A program made the translations under genes and the position numbers. From positions 1-13,107 of the forward strand of contig DUTA01000057.1 of the NCBI GenBank assembly GCA_012842325.1: a stretch of 13,107 nucleotides of DNA. Direction: 5' to 3'. Positions 7,191 to 13,107 of the stretch are shown one piece after another. Every line of letters starts with the position of its first letter. Position 1 is the first letter of the stretch. The DNA comes from Bacillota bacterium. GTDB taxonomy: Bacteria; Bacillota; DTU030. The notes beneath the pieces were generated by a model. It ran no database searches. It saw only the letters and a program-made list of their open reading frames with translations, and was not told the origin of the DNA.

Positions 7191-7283
7191 ACTTTTCTCT
7201 TAAAGGGGGTGGTTCAAAGATATAAAAGGGGTTGAGGGGTTTGCCAAACACTTGCGCGTCAATAATAAAGGGAGGGGAAAAAG

Positions 7284-8354
7284 GTGAAAATGAACTGGAA
7301 AAGAAATCTGGCAGTAGTTGCGTTGGTGGCACTTCTTCTCGTATCCCTCGCCGGTTGTGGCGGCGGTCAGTCGGGAAGCTCGGAAAATGGCGGAGGGGAC
7401 GCTGATACAGTCTACCACATCAAATTCGGCCATAACCAGGATACCAACAGTCCCCAGCACCGTGGTGTTGAGGCTTTCAAGCAGAAGGTAGAAGAACTCA
7501 GCAACGGCCGGGTCCAGGTCACCATTTATCCCAACATGCAGCTGGGCCAGATGCGGGAACAGGCCGAGCAGTGCGCCAGCGGAACCCTGGAGATGACCCA
7601 GCAGCCGACCTCTGTTCTTTCCAACTTCAACCAGGCCCTGGAGGTTTACGACATACCCTTTGCCTTTGACAGCATGGAAGCCATGGAAGAGATCGTCTTT
7701 GGCCCCATGGGCGAGAAAATCCACAAGGGCCTGGAAGACACCAATATGGTGGCCCTCGGGGTAGAGACCATCGGGTTTAAGAATATTACGGCCAATTTCC
7801 CCATTAAGGGCCCCGACAGCCTGAAGGGCAAGAAGATCCGGGTTATGCCGGCCCCAATCCTGATTGAAACCTACGAAGCCTTCGGCGCCAACCCCACGCC
7901 CATCGAGTACGGCGAGCTGTACAATGCTCTGCAGCAGGGGGTTGTGGACGGGCAGGAGAACGCTGTCCAGACCTACGTAATGCTCAAGATCTGGGAAGTT
8001 CAGGACTGGGCGACCATGACCGACCATGCGCCCTTCCTCTACATCACCGTAGCCAATAAACAGTGGCTGGAAAGCCTGCCGCCCGATATCCAGGAAAACA
8101 TCAGGGAAGCTGCTCTGTATGCCAGCAAGGCCGTGTGGGAAGAAGTACGGCAGAGCACTGTGGAATGGATGCAGACAATTCAGGACAACGGAATGCAGGT
8201 CTACTATCCAACGGAAGAGGAAATCGCCGCCTTTAAGGCTGCCAGCCAGAGGGTGGTCGATTTTGTGGCCGGCCGGGTAGGCCAGGATCTGGTAGATGAA
8301 TTCATGGCAGCCTGCGCCGAAGCCAACCAGAAGTATCCCAGGAAGACCAATTAA
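7284..8354 (+). CDS. dctP: TRAP transporter solute-binding lipoprotein DctP
   Basis: A 356-residue extracytoplasmic binding protein of the DctP/TAXI-independent TRAP family. A lysine-rich start and hydrophobic segment end in the lipobox LAGC with Cys25, so it is predicted to be a lipid-anchored protein on the outer face of the membrane; a Gly/Ser-rich linker follows. The DctP fingerprint is present: LKGKKIRVMPAP with Arg186, the residue that usually salt-bridges the substrate carboxylate, and GELYNALQQGVVDGQEN (210-226). The ligand is therefore probably a carboxylate. The GTG at 7284 has GGAGGGG 6 nt upstream; ATG at 7290 would be too far. It is separated from pyrD by 93 nt without a clear promoter, and from dctQ by a strong hairpin, a common arrangement that lets the binding protein be made in excess. 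Confidence 0.94.
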   Translation: MKMNWKRNLAVVALVALLLVSLAGCGGGQSGSSENGGGDADTVYHIKFGHNQDTNSPQHRGVEAFKQKVEELSNGRVQVTIYPNMQLGQMREQAEQCASGTLEMTQQPTSVLSNFNQALEVYDIPFAFDSMEAMEEIVFGPMGEKIHKGLEDTNMVALGVETIGFKNITANFPIKGPDSLKGKKIRVMPAPILIETYEAFGANPTPIEYGELYNALQQGVVDGQENAVQTYVMLKIWEVQDWATMTDHAPFLYITVANKQWLESLPPDIQENIREAALYASKAVWEEVRQSTVEWMQTIQDNGMQVYYPTEEEIAAFKAASQRVVDFVAGRVGQDLVDEFMAACAEANQKYPRKTN

Positions 8355-8366
8355 TTGCCTGAAGTT

Positions 8367-8401
8367 CTGGAGAGGGTGCCGCCCTTCAGCATCCTCTCCA
8401 G
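8367..8401 (+). repeat. Intercistronic hairpin between dctP and dctQ
   Basis: CTGGAGAGG (8367-8375) pairs perfectly with CCTCTCCAG (8393-8401). The helix continues through a G-U pair (8376/8392) and TGC/GCA, giving about 13 bp with a 9-nt loop. No T-run follows directly. Hairpins after binding-protein genes often stabilise the upstream mRNA or cause partial termination, making the binding protein more abundant than the membrane subunits; this role is inferred. Confidence 0.7.
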
Positions 8402-8452
8402 GCTCTCTAAACAAGGTTCTTGTTTTATGACATTCATACGAAAGGAAATTAG

Positions 8453-8944
8453 GTGATGCTGGCAATGAAACAGCTTGATGCCTTGCTTGCCAAATTTGAG
8501 GAGCTCTTTTGCTCCCTGGGCTTTATTGCCGCTACGCTGCTCATGTTCATCAACGTAGTTATGAGATATGTATTTAAGGCGGGCATCCCCTGGTCGGAAG
8601 AACTGATCCGCTATATTATCATCTGGGCGACCTGTATCGGCATCGGCCTTTGTGCCCGGCGTGAAGCCCACGTAAGCATTGATTTTTTCGCCGCTTTCTT
8701 GAGCAAGAGGGGGCAAAAATATCTTAACCTGTTCGCCGATTTGGTTGCCGTTGCTTTTTGCGGGCTGATGGCTTATTACAGCCTGCAGACGGTAAAAGGT
8801 CAATTGGCCACCGGGCAGCTGTCACCGGCCCTGCAATGGCCCTTTTATGTGGTTTATTTCTGCCTGCCCCTGGGCTTTGCCACGGGAGCCCTCAGGTTTG
8901 TCCAGCACTTTTACCGCACACTAAAGGAAGAGGGAGAGGAGTAA
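8453..8944 (+). CDS. dctQ: TRAP transporter small membrane subunit DctQ
   Basis: A 163-residue integral membrane protein with four predicted transmembrane segments, the size and topology of DctQ. The family signature is clear: NVVMRYVFKAGIPWSEEL near residues 33-50, then the CARREAHVSIDFF region near 64-76. It bridges the membrane between DctP and the DctM channel. Either GTG 8453 or the adjacent ATG 8456 may be the start; AAAGGA (8441-8446) serves both. The stop lies one nucleotide before the dctM TTG, so translation is coupled. Loss of this subunit normally abolishes TRAP transport. Confidence 0.92.
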   Translation: MMLAMKQLDALLAKFEELFCSLGFIAATLLMFINVVMRYVFKAGIPWSEELIRYIIIWATCIGIGLCARREAHVSIDFFAAFLSKRGQKYLNLFADLVAVAFCGLMAYYSLQTVKGQLATGQLSPALQWPFYVVYFCLPLGFATGALRFVQHFYRTLKEEGEE

Positions 8945-8945
8945 A

Positions 8946-10238
8946 TTGGTAGCCTTTTTGATGGTCATCCTGTTTATCATGCTTTTTGCCAAGGTACCCA
9001 TCTTTGTCGCCCTGGCCTTTTCTTCCCTTTTGACCTTGATGATCAGCGGCGATCTGTCGGTAAACATTGCCGCCCAGCGGATGTTTGCCGGCATGGACAA
9101 GTTTTCCCTCATGGCCATGCCCTTTTTCATCTTTGCTGCCGATATTATGCGCCGGGGCGGGATTGCCAAGAGACTGCTGGATTTTACCCTGTCCATAGTC
9201 GGTTTTATGCGGGGCGGCCTGGCCCTGACCACCCAGCTGGCCTGTATGTTATTTGGCGCCCTCTCCGGGTCCAGCCCGGCCACCGTGGCGGCCATGGGCG
9301 GCCTGATGTACCCGGAAATGATTGCAAAAGGCTACAAGCGTGCCTTCTCCATCGGGCTGATCACCGTCAGCGGGGCGGTGGCCCTGCTCATTCCTCCCAG
9401 CGTTACCCTGATCGTGTACGGTACTGTGACCGGCGTCTCCGTGGGCGCCCTGTTTATGGGCGGGATTATGCCGGGGATAGTCTTCGGTGCAGTTATCCTC
9501 GCCTATTCCTACTATGTGGCCCGGAAAGAAAACCGCCCGCCCGATGCCAATTTCAGCTTTAGAGAAGTCCTGCGCACCACCAAGGAGGCGGCCTGGGCCC
9601 TGGGTGTGCCCATTATAATCCTCGGCGGGATCTATTTCGGTGTCTTCACCCCCACGGAATCGGCCGGCGTTTCCGCCGTCTATGCCGCCTTTGTGGGCAT
9701 GTTCATCTATAAAGAATTCACCTGGAAATCCCTCATGGAGACGGCCCTGAATTCCACCATTACCCTGGTGGGTGTTATGATTATTGTCGCCGGTGCCTCC
9801 GTCTTTGGCTGGGTCCTCACCGTCTACCAGGCGCCCCAGCTCCTGGCCAATTTCCTCATGGGTCCCAACACGAACCAGATTACCTTCTGGATCGGTGTCA
9901 ACATCCTGTTCCTGCTGGCGGGCATGTTCATGGACGGGGTGGCGGCCACCACCATCCTGGCTCCCCTGGTTTATCCGCTGGCCATGAATTTGGGCATCAA
10001 TCCGGTGCACCTGGGCGTTACCTTAACAGCCAACACAGCCATTGGCCAGTATACACCGCCCTTCGGCCTGAACCTCTTTGTGGCCACGGGGATAACCAAA
10101 GAGCCCATGCTGGATATCATCCGGGCTGTAATACCTTTCATCTTCCTCACTTTGATAGCCCTGCTCATTATCACATACTGGCCTGATTTGACCCTGTTAA
10201 TTCCGCGCCTCACCTACCCCGAAAGTGTGGGGCTTTAG
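8946..10238 (+). CDS. dctM: TRAP transporter large permease DctM
   Basis: A 430-residue permease with about 12 hydrophobic segments, the normal DctM length. Conserved family blocks include GALSGSSPATVAAMGGLMYP (about 99-118), SGAVALLIPPSV (about 142-153) and GVFTPTESAGVSAVYAAF (about 235-252). It forms the ion-coupled translocation channel, probably sodium-driven as in characterised TRAP systems. Start is TTG 8946, directly after the dctQ stop with a GAGGAG site just upstream; the ATG at 8961 lacks a site and would cut the first helix. With DctP and DctQ it forms a complete, apparently functional tripartite importer placed between the dehydrogenase and ring-opening genes, which implies uptake of the compound these enzymes handle. 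Confidence 0.94.
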   Translation: MVAFLMVILFIMLFAKVPIFVALAFSSLLTLMISGDLSVNIAAQRMFAGMDKFSLMAMPFFIFAADIMRRGGIAKRLLDFTLSIVGFMRGGLALTTQLACMLFGALSGSSPATVAAMGGLMYPEMIAKGYKRAFSIGLITVSGAVALLIPPSVTLIVYGTVTGVSVGALFMGGIMPGIVFGAVILAYSYYVARKENRPPDANFSFREVLRTTKEAAWALGVPIIILGGIYFGVFTPTESAGVSAVYAAFVGMFIYKEFTWKSLMETALNSTITLVGVMIIVAGASVFGWVLTVYQAPQLLANFLMGPNTNQITFWIGVNILFLLAGMFMDGVAATTILAPLVYPLAMNLGINPVHLGVTLTANTAIGQYTPPFGLNLFVATGITKEPMLDIIRAVIPFIFLTLIALLIITYWPDLTLLIPRLTYPESVGL

Positions 10239-10442
10239 GATGCCGTTGCCTTGCCCTTTTCCCGGCCGGCCTTCCCGGCCATGGGCATGATAATTTCCCT
10301 GGCAGCAGACCAGGGAAATTATCGCTTCCGGATCTAATTGGCAATCCTTCGGGCAGCCGGCTGTGCCTCTTTGTTCTGCATTATTGCCTTTGCACACTGG
10401 CCTCTGGCCGGGGATAGAAAAACTATAAAAGGGGTAATGGGC
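10239..10442. other. Gap between dctM and the amidohydrolase
   Basis: A 204-nt non-coding stretch. It contains two CCCGGCC-type GC-rich repeats (about 10261-10280), the perfect 14-bp hairpin at 10289-10323, and AT-rich sequence before the amidohydrolase ribosome binding site. TTGCAC (10391-10396) followed after 17 nt by GATAGA is too weak a -10 to call a promoter. The frame stays open upstream to 10338, but that segment shows no family similarity. Confidence 0.5.
10289..10323 (+). repeat. Perfect 14-bp inverted repeat after dctM
   Basis: GATAATTTCCCTGG (10289-10302) and CCAGGGAAATTATC (10310-10323) are perfectly complementary around a 7-nt loop, and a T-G pair extends the base. Neither strand has a T-run next to it, so it is not a canonical terminator. 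It lies in a 204-nt gap (10239-10442) between dctM and the amidohydrolase. It could be an mRNA processing or stability hairpin, or a protein-binding dyad. Confidence 0.65.
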
Positions 10443-11804
10443 GTGTTTGACTACATGGTGCTGAATGGTGAGCTGGTTACCCCCTCCTGGCGGGGACCGG
10501 CCAATATTGGAATAAAGGACGGCCGGGTGGCCGTCATTGCGCCCGCCGGTGTGAAATTGGAGGCGGCCGCTTCCTACGATGCCCGGGGCAAGCTGGTTAT
10601 CCCGGCCCTGGTTGACACCCATGTTCACCTGCGGGACCCCGGCCATACCCACAAGGAAGATTTCTACACGGGCACGGCGGCGGCCGCTGCCGGTGGTTAC
10701 GGGACGGTGGTGGCCCAGCCCAACACTGACCCGCCGGCCCTGGACCCGGCCGGCATCGGCAGGGTATTTGAACTGGGAAGGGAACGGTCCGTCGTTGACT
10801 TTGCCGTCAGCGCCCAGGTGACGCCGGGCAACCTGACCAGCCTGGCCCAGCTAAAAGAAGCGGGTGCCTTGATCTTCGATGCGGCCACCTGCGATGTGCC
10901 GGCCGACTGGCTCATTTCGACGGGCAGGGATTTCTGGGCCCTTTTCACCGGAGCGGCCCGGCTGGGTGTACCGGTGGCCGTTTATGCCACCGATGCCGGG
11001 CTGGTCGGGGATTTTACCAGGACCCTGCAGGAGTGGGGCCGGGTCGACCCCCTGGCCTGGGTTGAAGCCCGGCCGCCGGTGGCGGAAGCGGCCGAGGTGG
11101 CCCGCCTGAGCCAGCTAGCCCGGGCAGCGGGGGGGAGAATTCTGTTCCGCCAGATAAGCAGTGCCGCCAGCCTCGCTATTCTTCGAGCGGTAAAATTATC
11201 CTGCCCTTCGGCCAATATCAGTATTGAGGTCAATCCCCACCATCTCTTTTTGACCGCAGACGACCTGGCCCGTTTGGGGCCTGTGGCCAAAATGGCTCCC
11301 CCCCTCAGGGACAGGGAGACGGTCAGGGCTTTGTGGAAAGGGCTCCGGGACGGTACGGTAGACATGATCGGCGGGGATCACGCGCCCCACACCTGGGAAG
11401 AAAAAATGGCCGGGCAAGAAGACATCTGGCAGGCCGCCAGCGGGGTGCCGACCCTGGAAACGGCCCTGCCCCTCATGCTGGATGCGGCCAGCCGGGGCCA
11501 GATAACAGTAGAACAGATCGTCAGCCTGATGGCGGAAAAGCCGGCCCGCTGGCTGAACCTTTACCCCCGAAAAGGGACATTGGCCCCCGGCTCCGATGCG
11601 GATCTGGTGATCCTCGATCCAGCCGCTTCCTGGGAGATCAGGGGCAAAGATCTCCTCAGCAAGTGCAGGTGGACCCCCTTTGAAGGGCTGAGGGTGAAGG
11701 GCAGGGTCGAGAGGACCATGGTCAGGGGCCGGTGGGTGTACGCCCAGGGGACCATAATGGTCAGGCCGGGTTACGGACAGGGGATTCTCGACCAGGAAGG
11801 CTAA
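10443..11804 (+). CDS. Dihydroorotase/allantoinase-like amidohydrolase, atypical metal site
   Basis: A 453-residue amidohydrolase of the dihydroorotase/allantoinase/hydantoinase group, which opens cyclic ureides to N-carbamoyl amino acids in the cytoplasm. DTHVHLRDPG supplies metal ligands His60 and His62 and the substrate-carboxylate Arg64; PNTDPP supplies Asn94; NPHHLFLT (264-271) and PPLRDRE follow; GGDHAPHT carries ligand Asp312. Asp146 (LIFDAA) stands where family members have a carboxylated Lys or a bridging Asp. Two ligands of the second metal site are missing: the His of HAE is Tyr181 (VYATD) and the His of the HxxHxS block is Gln237 (FRQISS). It may be mononuclear or non-hydrolytic. 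GTG 10443 is preferred because AGGGG lies 7 nt upstream; ATG 10438 is only 2 nt from it, and the TTG at 10338 adds unconserved sequence. Confidence 0.88.
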   Translation: MFDYMVLNGELVTPSWRGPANIGIKDGRVAVIAPAGVKLEAAASYDARGKLVIPALVDTHVHLRDPGHTHKEDFYTGTAAAAAGGYGTVVAQPNTDPPALDPAGIGRVFELGRERSVVDFAVSAQVTPGNLTSLAQLKEAGALIFDAATCDVPADWLISTGRDFWALFTGAARLGVPVAVYATDAGLVGDFTRTLQEWGRVDPLAWVEARPPVAEAAEVARLSQLARAAGGRILFRQISSAASLAILRAVKLSCPSANISIEVNPHHLFLTADDLARLGPVAKMAPPLRDRETVRALWKGLRDGTVDMIGGDHAPHTWEEKMAGQEDIWQAASGVPTLETALPLMLDAASRGQITVEQIVSLMAEKPARWLNLYPRKGTLAPGSDADLVILDPAASWEIRGKDLLSKCRWTPFEGLRVKGRVERTMVRGRWVYAQGTIMVRPGYGQGILDQEG

Positions 11805-11818
11805 AGGGAGGGAAGAAG

Positions 11819-12544
11819 ATGTACGGCTGGAGGGGAAAACTGGGACTGCTGGTCCCGGCCAACAATACCGTTATAGAACCGGAACTTAACCGGCTGCTGC
11901 CTCCGGGAACGGCAGCCTTTGCCACCAGGATGATCGTGGAAGGCCCTTTCACTGCCGAGGCCCTGCACCGCATGGAAACCCAGGCCGGGCGCGGCATCAG
12001 GGAACTGCTTCTGTCCCGGGTTGACATGATTGTTTACGCCTGCATGTCCACAAGCCTGGCCAAGGGAGACCAGTGGGACAGGTCCTTTGCGCAGGGTCTG
12101 CCGGAAGAGCCGGTGAAGATAACAACGGCGGCCCGGTGTACCATCAGGGCCCTCCAGGCCCTGGGGGCAAAGAAGGTGGCCGTCCTAACCCCTTATCCGG
12201 CGGCCATCCAATCCCTGGTGGCGCCTTATTTCCAGGCAGCTGGCCTGGAACCGGCAGCCCTGGCCAGCCTTGATATTGACGATTACCATGCGGTGACCCA
12301 GGTAACCCCGGAAAGGCTTTATCGGGCGGTCAGGTCTATGGATCTTGGGGGGGCGGAAGCTGTCTGCCTGCTGGCGACGGACCTGCGGACCATAGAAGCC
12401 ATTGTGCCCCTGGAGCAGGATTTAGGTATTCCCGTTGTCTCCACCAATCTGGCCATCTGCTGGTCCTTCCTGACTGAGCTGGGCATAAGGGAACAGCGGC
12501 CCCAGCCGGAATGCAAATTGATGGCTCTCATAAATTCCCGCTAA
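11819..12544 (+). CDS. Maleate isomerase / Asp-Glu racemase-like protein
   Basis: A 241-residue cytoplasmic protein of the maleate cis-trans isomerase/arylmalonate decarboxylase/EutA family within the Asp/Glu/hydantoin racemase superfamily. The N-terminal GLLVPANNTVIEPEL (9-23) and late PVVSTNLAICW (205-215) are family hallmarks. Maleate isomerase uses two cysteines. The first is kept as Cys75 in YACMSTS; the second, usually in CTNLRT, is Ala186 in LATDLRT. That differs from maleate isomerase (two Cys) and is the reverse of arylmalonate decarboxylase (second Cys only). The chemistry is therefore uncertain: racemase, isomerase, decarboxylase or lyase. ATG 11819 follows AGGGAGG by 6 nt, 14 nt after the amidohydrolase stop, so it belongs to the same operon. 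Upstream in-frame starts lie within the amidohydrolase gene and are rejected. Confidence 0.87.
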   Translation: MYGWRGKLGLLVPANNTVIEPELNRLLPPGTAAFATRMIVEGPFTAEALHRMETQAGRGIRELLLSRVDMIVYACMSTSLAKGDQWDRSFAQGLPEEPVKITTAARCTIRALQALGAKKVAVLTPYPAAIQSLVAPYFQAAGLEPAALASLDIDDYHAVTQVTPERLYRAVRSMDLGGAEAVCLLATDLRTIEAIVPLEQDLGIPVVSTNLAICWSFLTELGIREQRPQPECKLMALINSR

Positions 12545-12617
12545 TCCTGTCCGGAAAGGGATAAATGGCTGTCAGGGCAGGCCCTGAGGTCCGGGACCAT
12601 GCAAGGGAGGGAGTAAT

Positions 12618-13107
12618 TTGCTAGTCTTAAACCAGGATCAGGTGCGTCAGCTCCTCTCTATGGAGGCGGCCATTGAGGCTACCAGCAAGGCTTATACCAG
12701 TGCTGCCGCCGGGAAAGTGGACGTCCCGGTGCGGCACAATATCCGGGTCCAGTCCCAGCAGGCCGACATGCTGGTGATGTCGGGCCTGGTGGGGGACGGG
12801 GAGCTGCTGGGAGTAAAGATAGTCTCCCTTTTTCCCAACAACCCGGCACGGGGGCTGCCGGCGACCATCGGCTCCCTGGCCCTGGTCAACAATAAGACCG
12901 GGCAGCTGGAAGCGGTCCTGGATGCCACCTACCTGACGGCGGTGCGCACAGGGGCGGCTTCCGCCGTCGCCACGGCGGCTCTGGCCAATCCGGGGGCCGA
13001 GACCCTGGGTGTTATCGGGGCCGGCAGCATCTCCTTTTGCCAGGCCGAAGGTGTACTGGCCGTCAGACCCATCAAAGAGATTTTCCTGTTTTCCCGGACC
13101 CGCCGCA
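12618..13107 (+). CDS. Ornithine cyclodeaminase/mu-crystallin family protein (5' part)
   Basis: The first 163 residues of a protein running off the right edge; family members are about 310-330 residues. Visible landmarks of the ornithine cyclodeaminase/alanine dehydrogenase (AlaDH-type)/mu-crystallin family: VPVRHN with the substrate Arg, LGVKIVSLFPNN with the substrate Lys, GLPATIGSLALVNNKTG, ATYLTAVRTGAASAVA, and the NAD(P) glycine motif VIGAGS with the QAEG that follows. Members deaminate ornithine to proline, or reduce imino or oxidise amino acids with NAD(P)H; EutC of ectoine operons is also in this family. Start is TTG 12618 with AAGGGAGG 7 nt upstream. It lies 73 nt after the racemase-like gene. 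That gap holds a small hairpin, TCAGGG/CCCTGA, near 12572-12587. Confidence 0.88.
   Translation, partial: MLVLNQDQVRQLLSMEAAIEATSKAYTSAAAGKVDVPVRHNIRVQSQQADMLVMSGLVGDGELLGVKIVSLFPNNPARGLPATIGSLALVNNKTGQLEAVLDATYLTAVRTGAASAVATAALANPGAETLGVIGAGSISFCQAEGVLAVRPIKEIFLFSRTRR

Noticed and set aside
7191..7283. Separate promoter for the TRAP genes
   Set aside because: TTGCCA near 7241 with TAATAA would put the start site inside the ribosome binding site. A short palindrome GTTTGCCAAAC (7239-7249) is present but matches no operator I know.
7200..8465. Long open frame on the - strand (421 codons) opposite dctP
   Set aside because: It mirrors the strongly supported dctP gene, has no family motifs and no convincing ribosome binding site; it is a codon-bias shadow.
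10391..10430. Promoter directly before the amidohydrolase gene
   Set aside because: TTGCAC has only GATAGA at the right spacing, and TATAAA (10425-10430) is too close to the start codon to leave a leader; evidence is too weak.
10338..10442. N-terminal extension of the dihydroorotase-like protein from TTG 10338
   Set aside because: No ribosome binding site precedes it, the translated segment lacks family similarity, and AGGGG sits correctly before GTG 10443.
1..13107. CRISPR arrays, tRNA or rRNA genes, insertion sequences
   Set aside because: No spaced direct repeats, tRNA cloverleaf signals, rRNA sequence or transposase motifs were seen on either strand.

Overview
The window is about 57% G+C by impression. 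All twelve supported protein genes lie on the + strand. Strong purine-rich ribosome binding sites (AGGGAGG-like), frequent GTG and TTG starts, a rho-independent terminator, PucR/CdaR-type regulation and a PyrK/PyrD type-B pair all point to a Gram-positive Firmicute. Base composition and gene style suggest an anaerobic clostridial relative such as Moorella; that name is inference. No rRNA, tRNA, CRISPR array, transposase or phage gene was seen.

Layout. (1) 2-691: 3' end of a cytosine deaminase-like amidohydrolase, closed by a terminator at 727-760. (2) 804-3804: an MFS transporter followed 19 nt later by a full-length PucR-family regulator, read from an extended -10 promoter that abuts the terminator. 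(3) 3805-4259: 455 nt without a gene, holding an extended -10 promoter and a structured element closed by a perfect 12-bp helix (3923-4063). (4) 4260-7190: a tightly coupled trio, namely an M20-family (YgeY-like) hydrolase, a PyrK-like flavin/2Fe-2S electron-transfer subunit and a PyrD-like dehydrogenase. (5) 7284-10238: a complete TRAP transporter (DctP, DctQ, DctM). (6) 10443-13107: a dihydroorotase/allantoinase-like amidohydrolase, a maleate isomerase/Asp-Glu racemase-like protein, and the 5' part of an ornithine cyclodeaminase/mu-crystallin-like protein.

Working model (inference). Genes 4260 to the right edge look like one catabolic operon for a small carboxylated N-heterocycle or cyclic ureide. 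The TRAP system takes it up, the PyrDK-like flavoenzyme reduces (or oxidises) the ring, the amidohydrolase opens it, and the M20-like, racemase-like and cyclodeaminase-like proteins process the N-carbamoyl or amino acid product. The closest known precedent is reductive orotate fermentation (orotate, dihydroorotate, N-carbamoylaspartate, aspartate). The PucR regulator upstream fits control by a ureide or purine/pyrimidine breakdown product.

The most notable point is that several enzymes depart from their families at the active site. The M20 protein lacks most of its metal ligands and its catalytic base. The dihydroorotase-like protein lacks two of six metal ligands. The racemase-like protein lacks its second cysteine. 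The PyrD-like protein has Ser for one orotate-binding Asn. The PyrK-like protein carries an extra CxxCxxC motif. Together these suggest that the operon handles something other than orotate, or uses some of these proteins non-catalytically.
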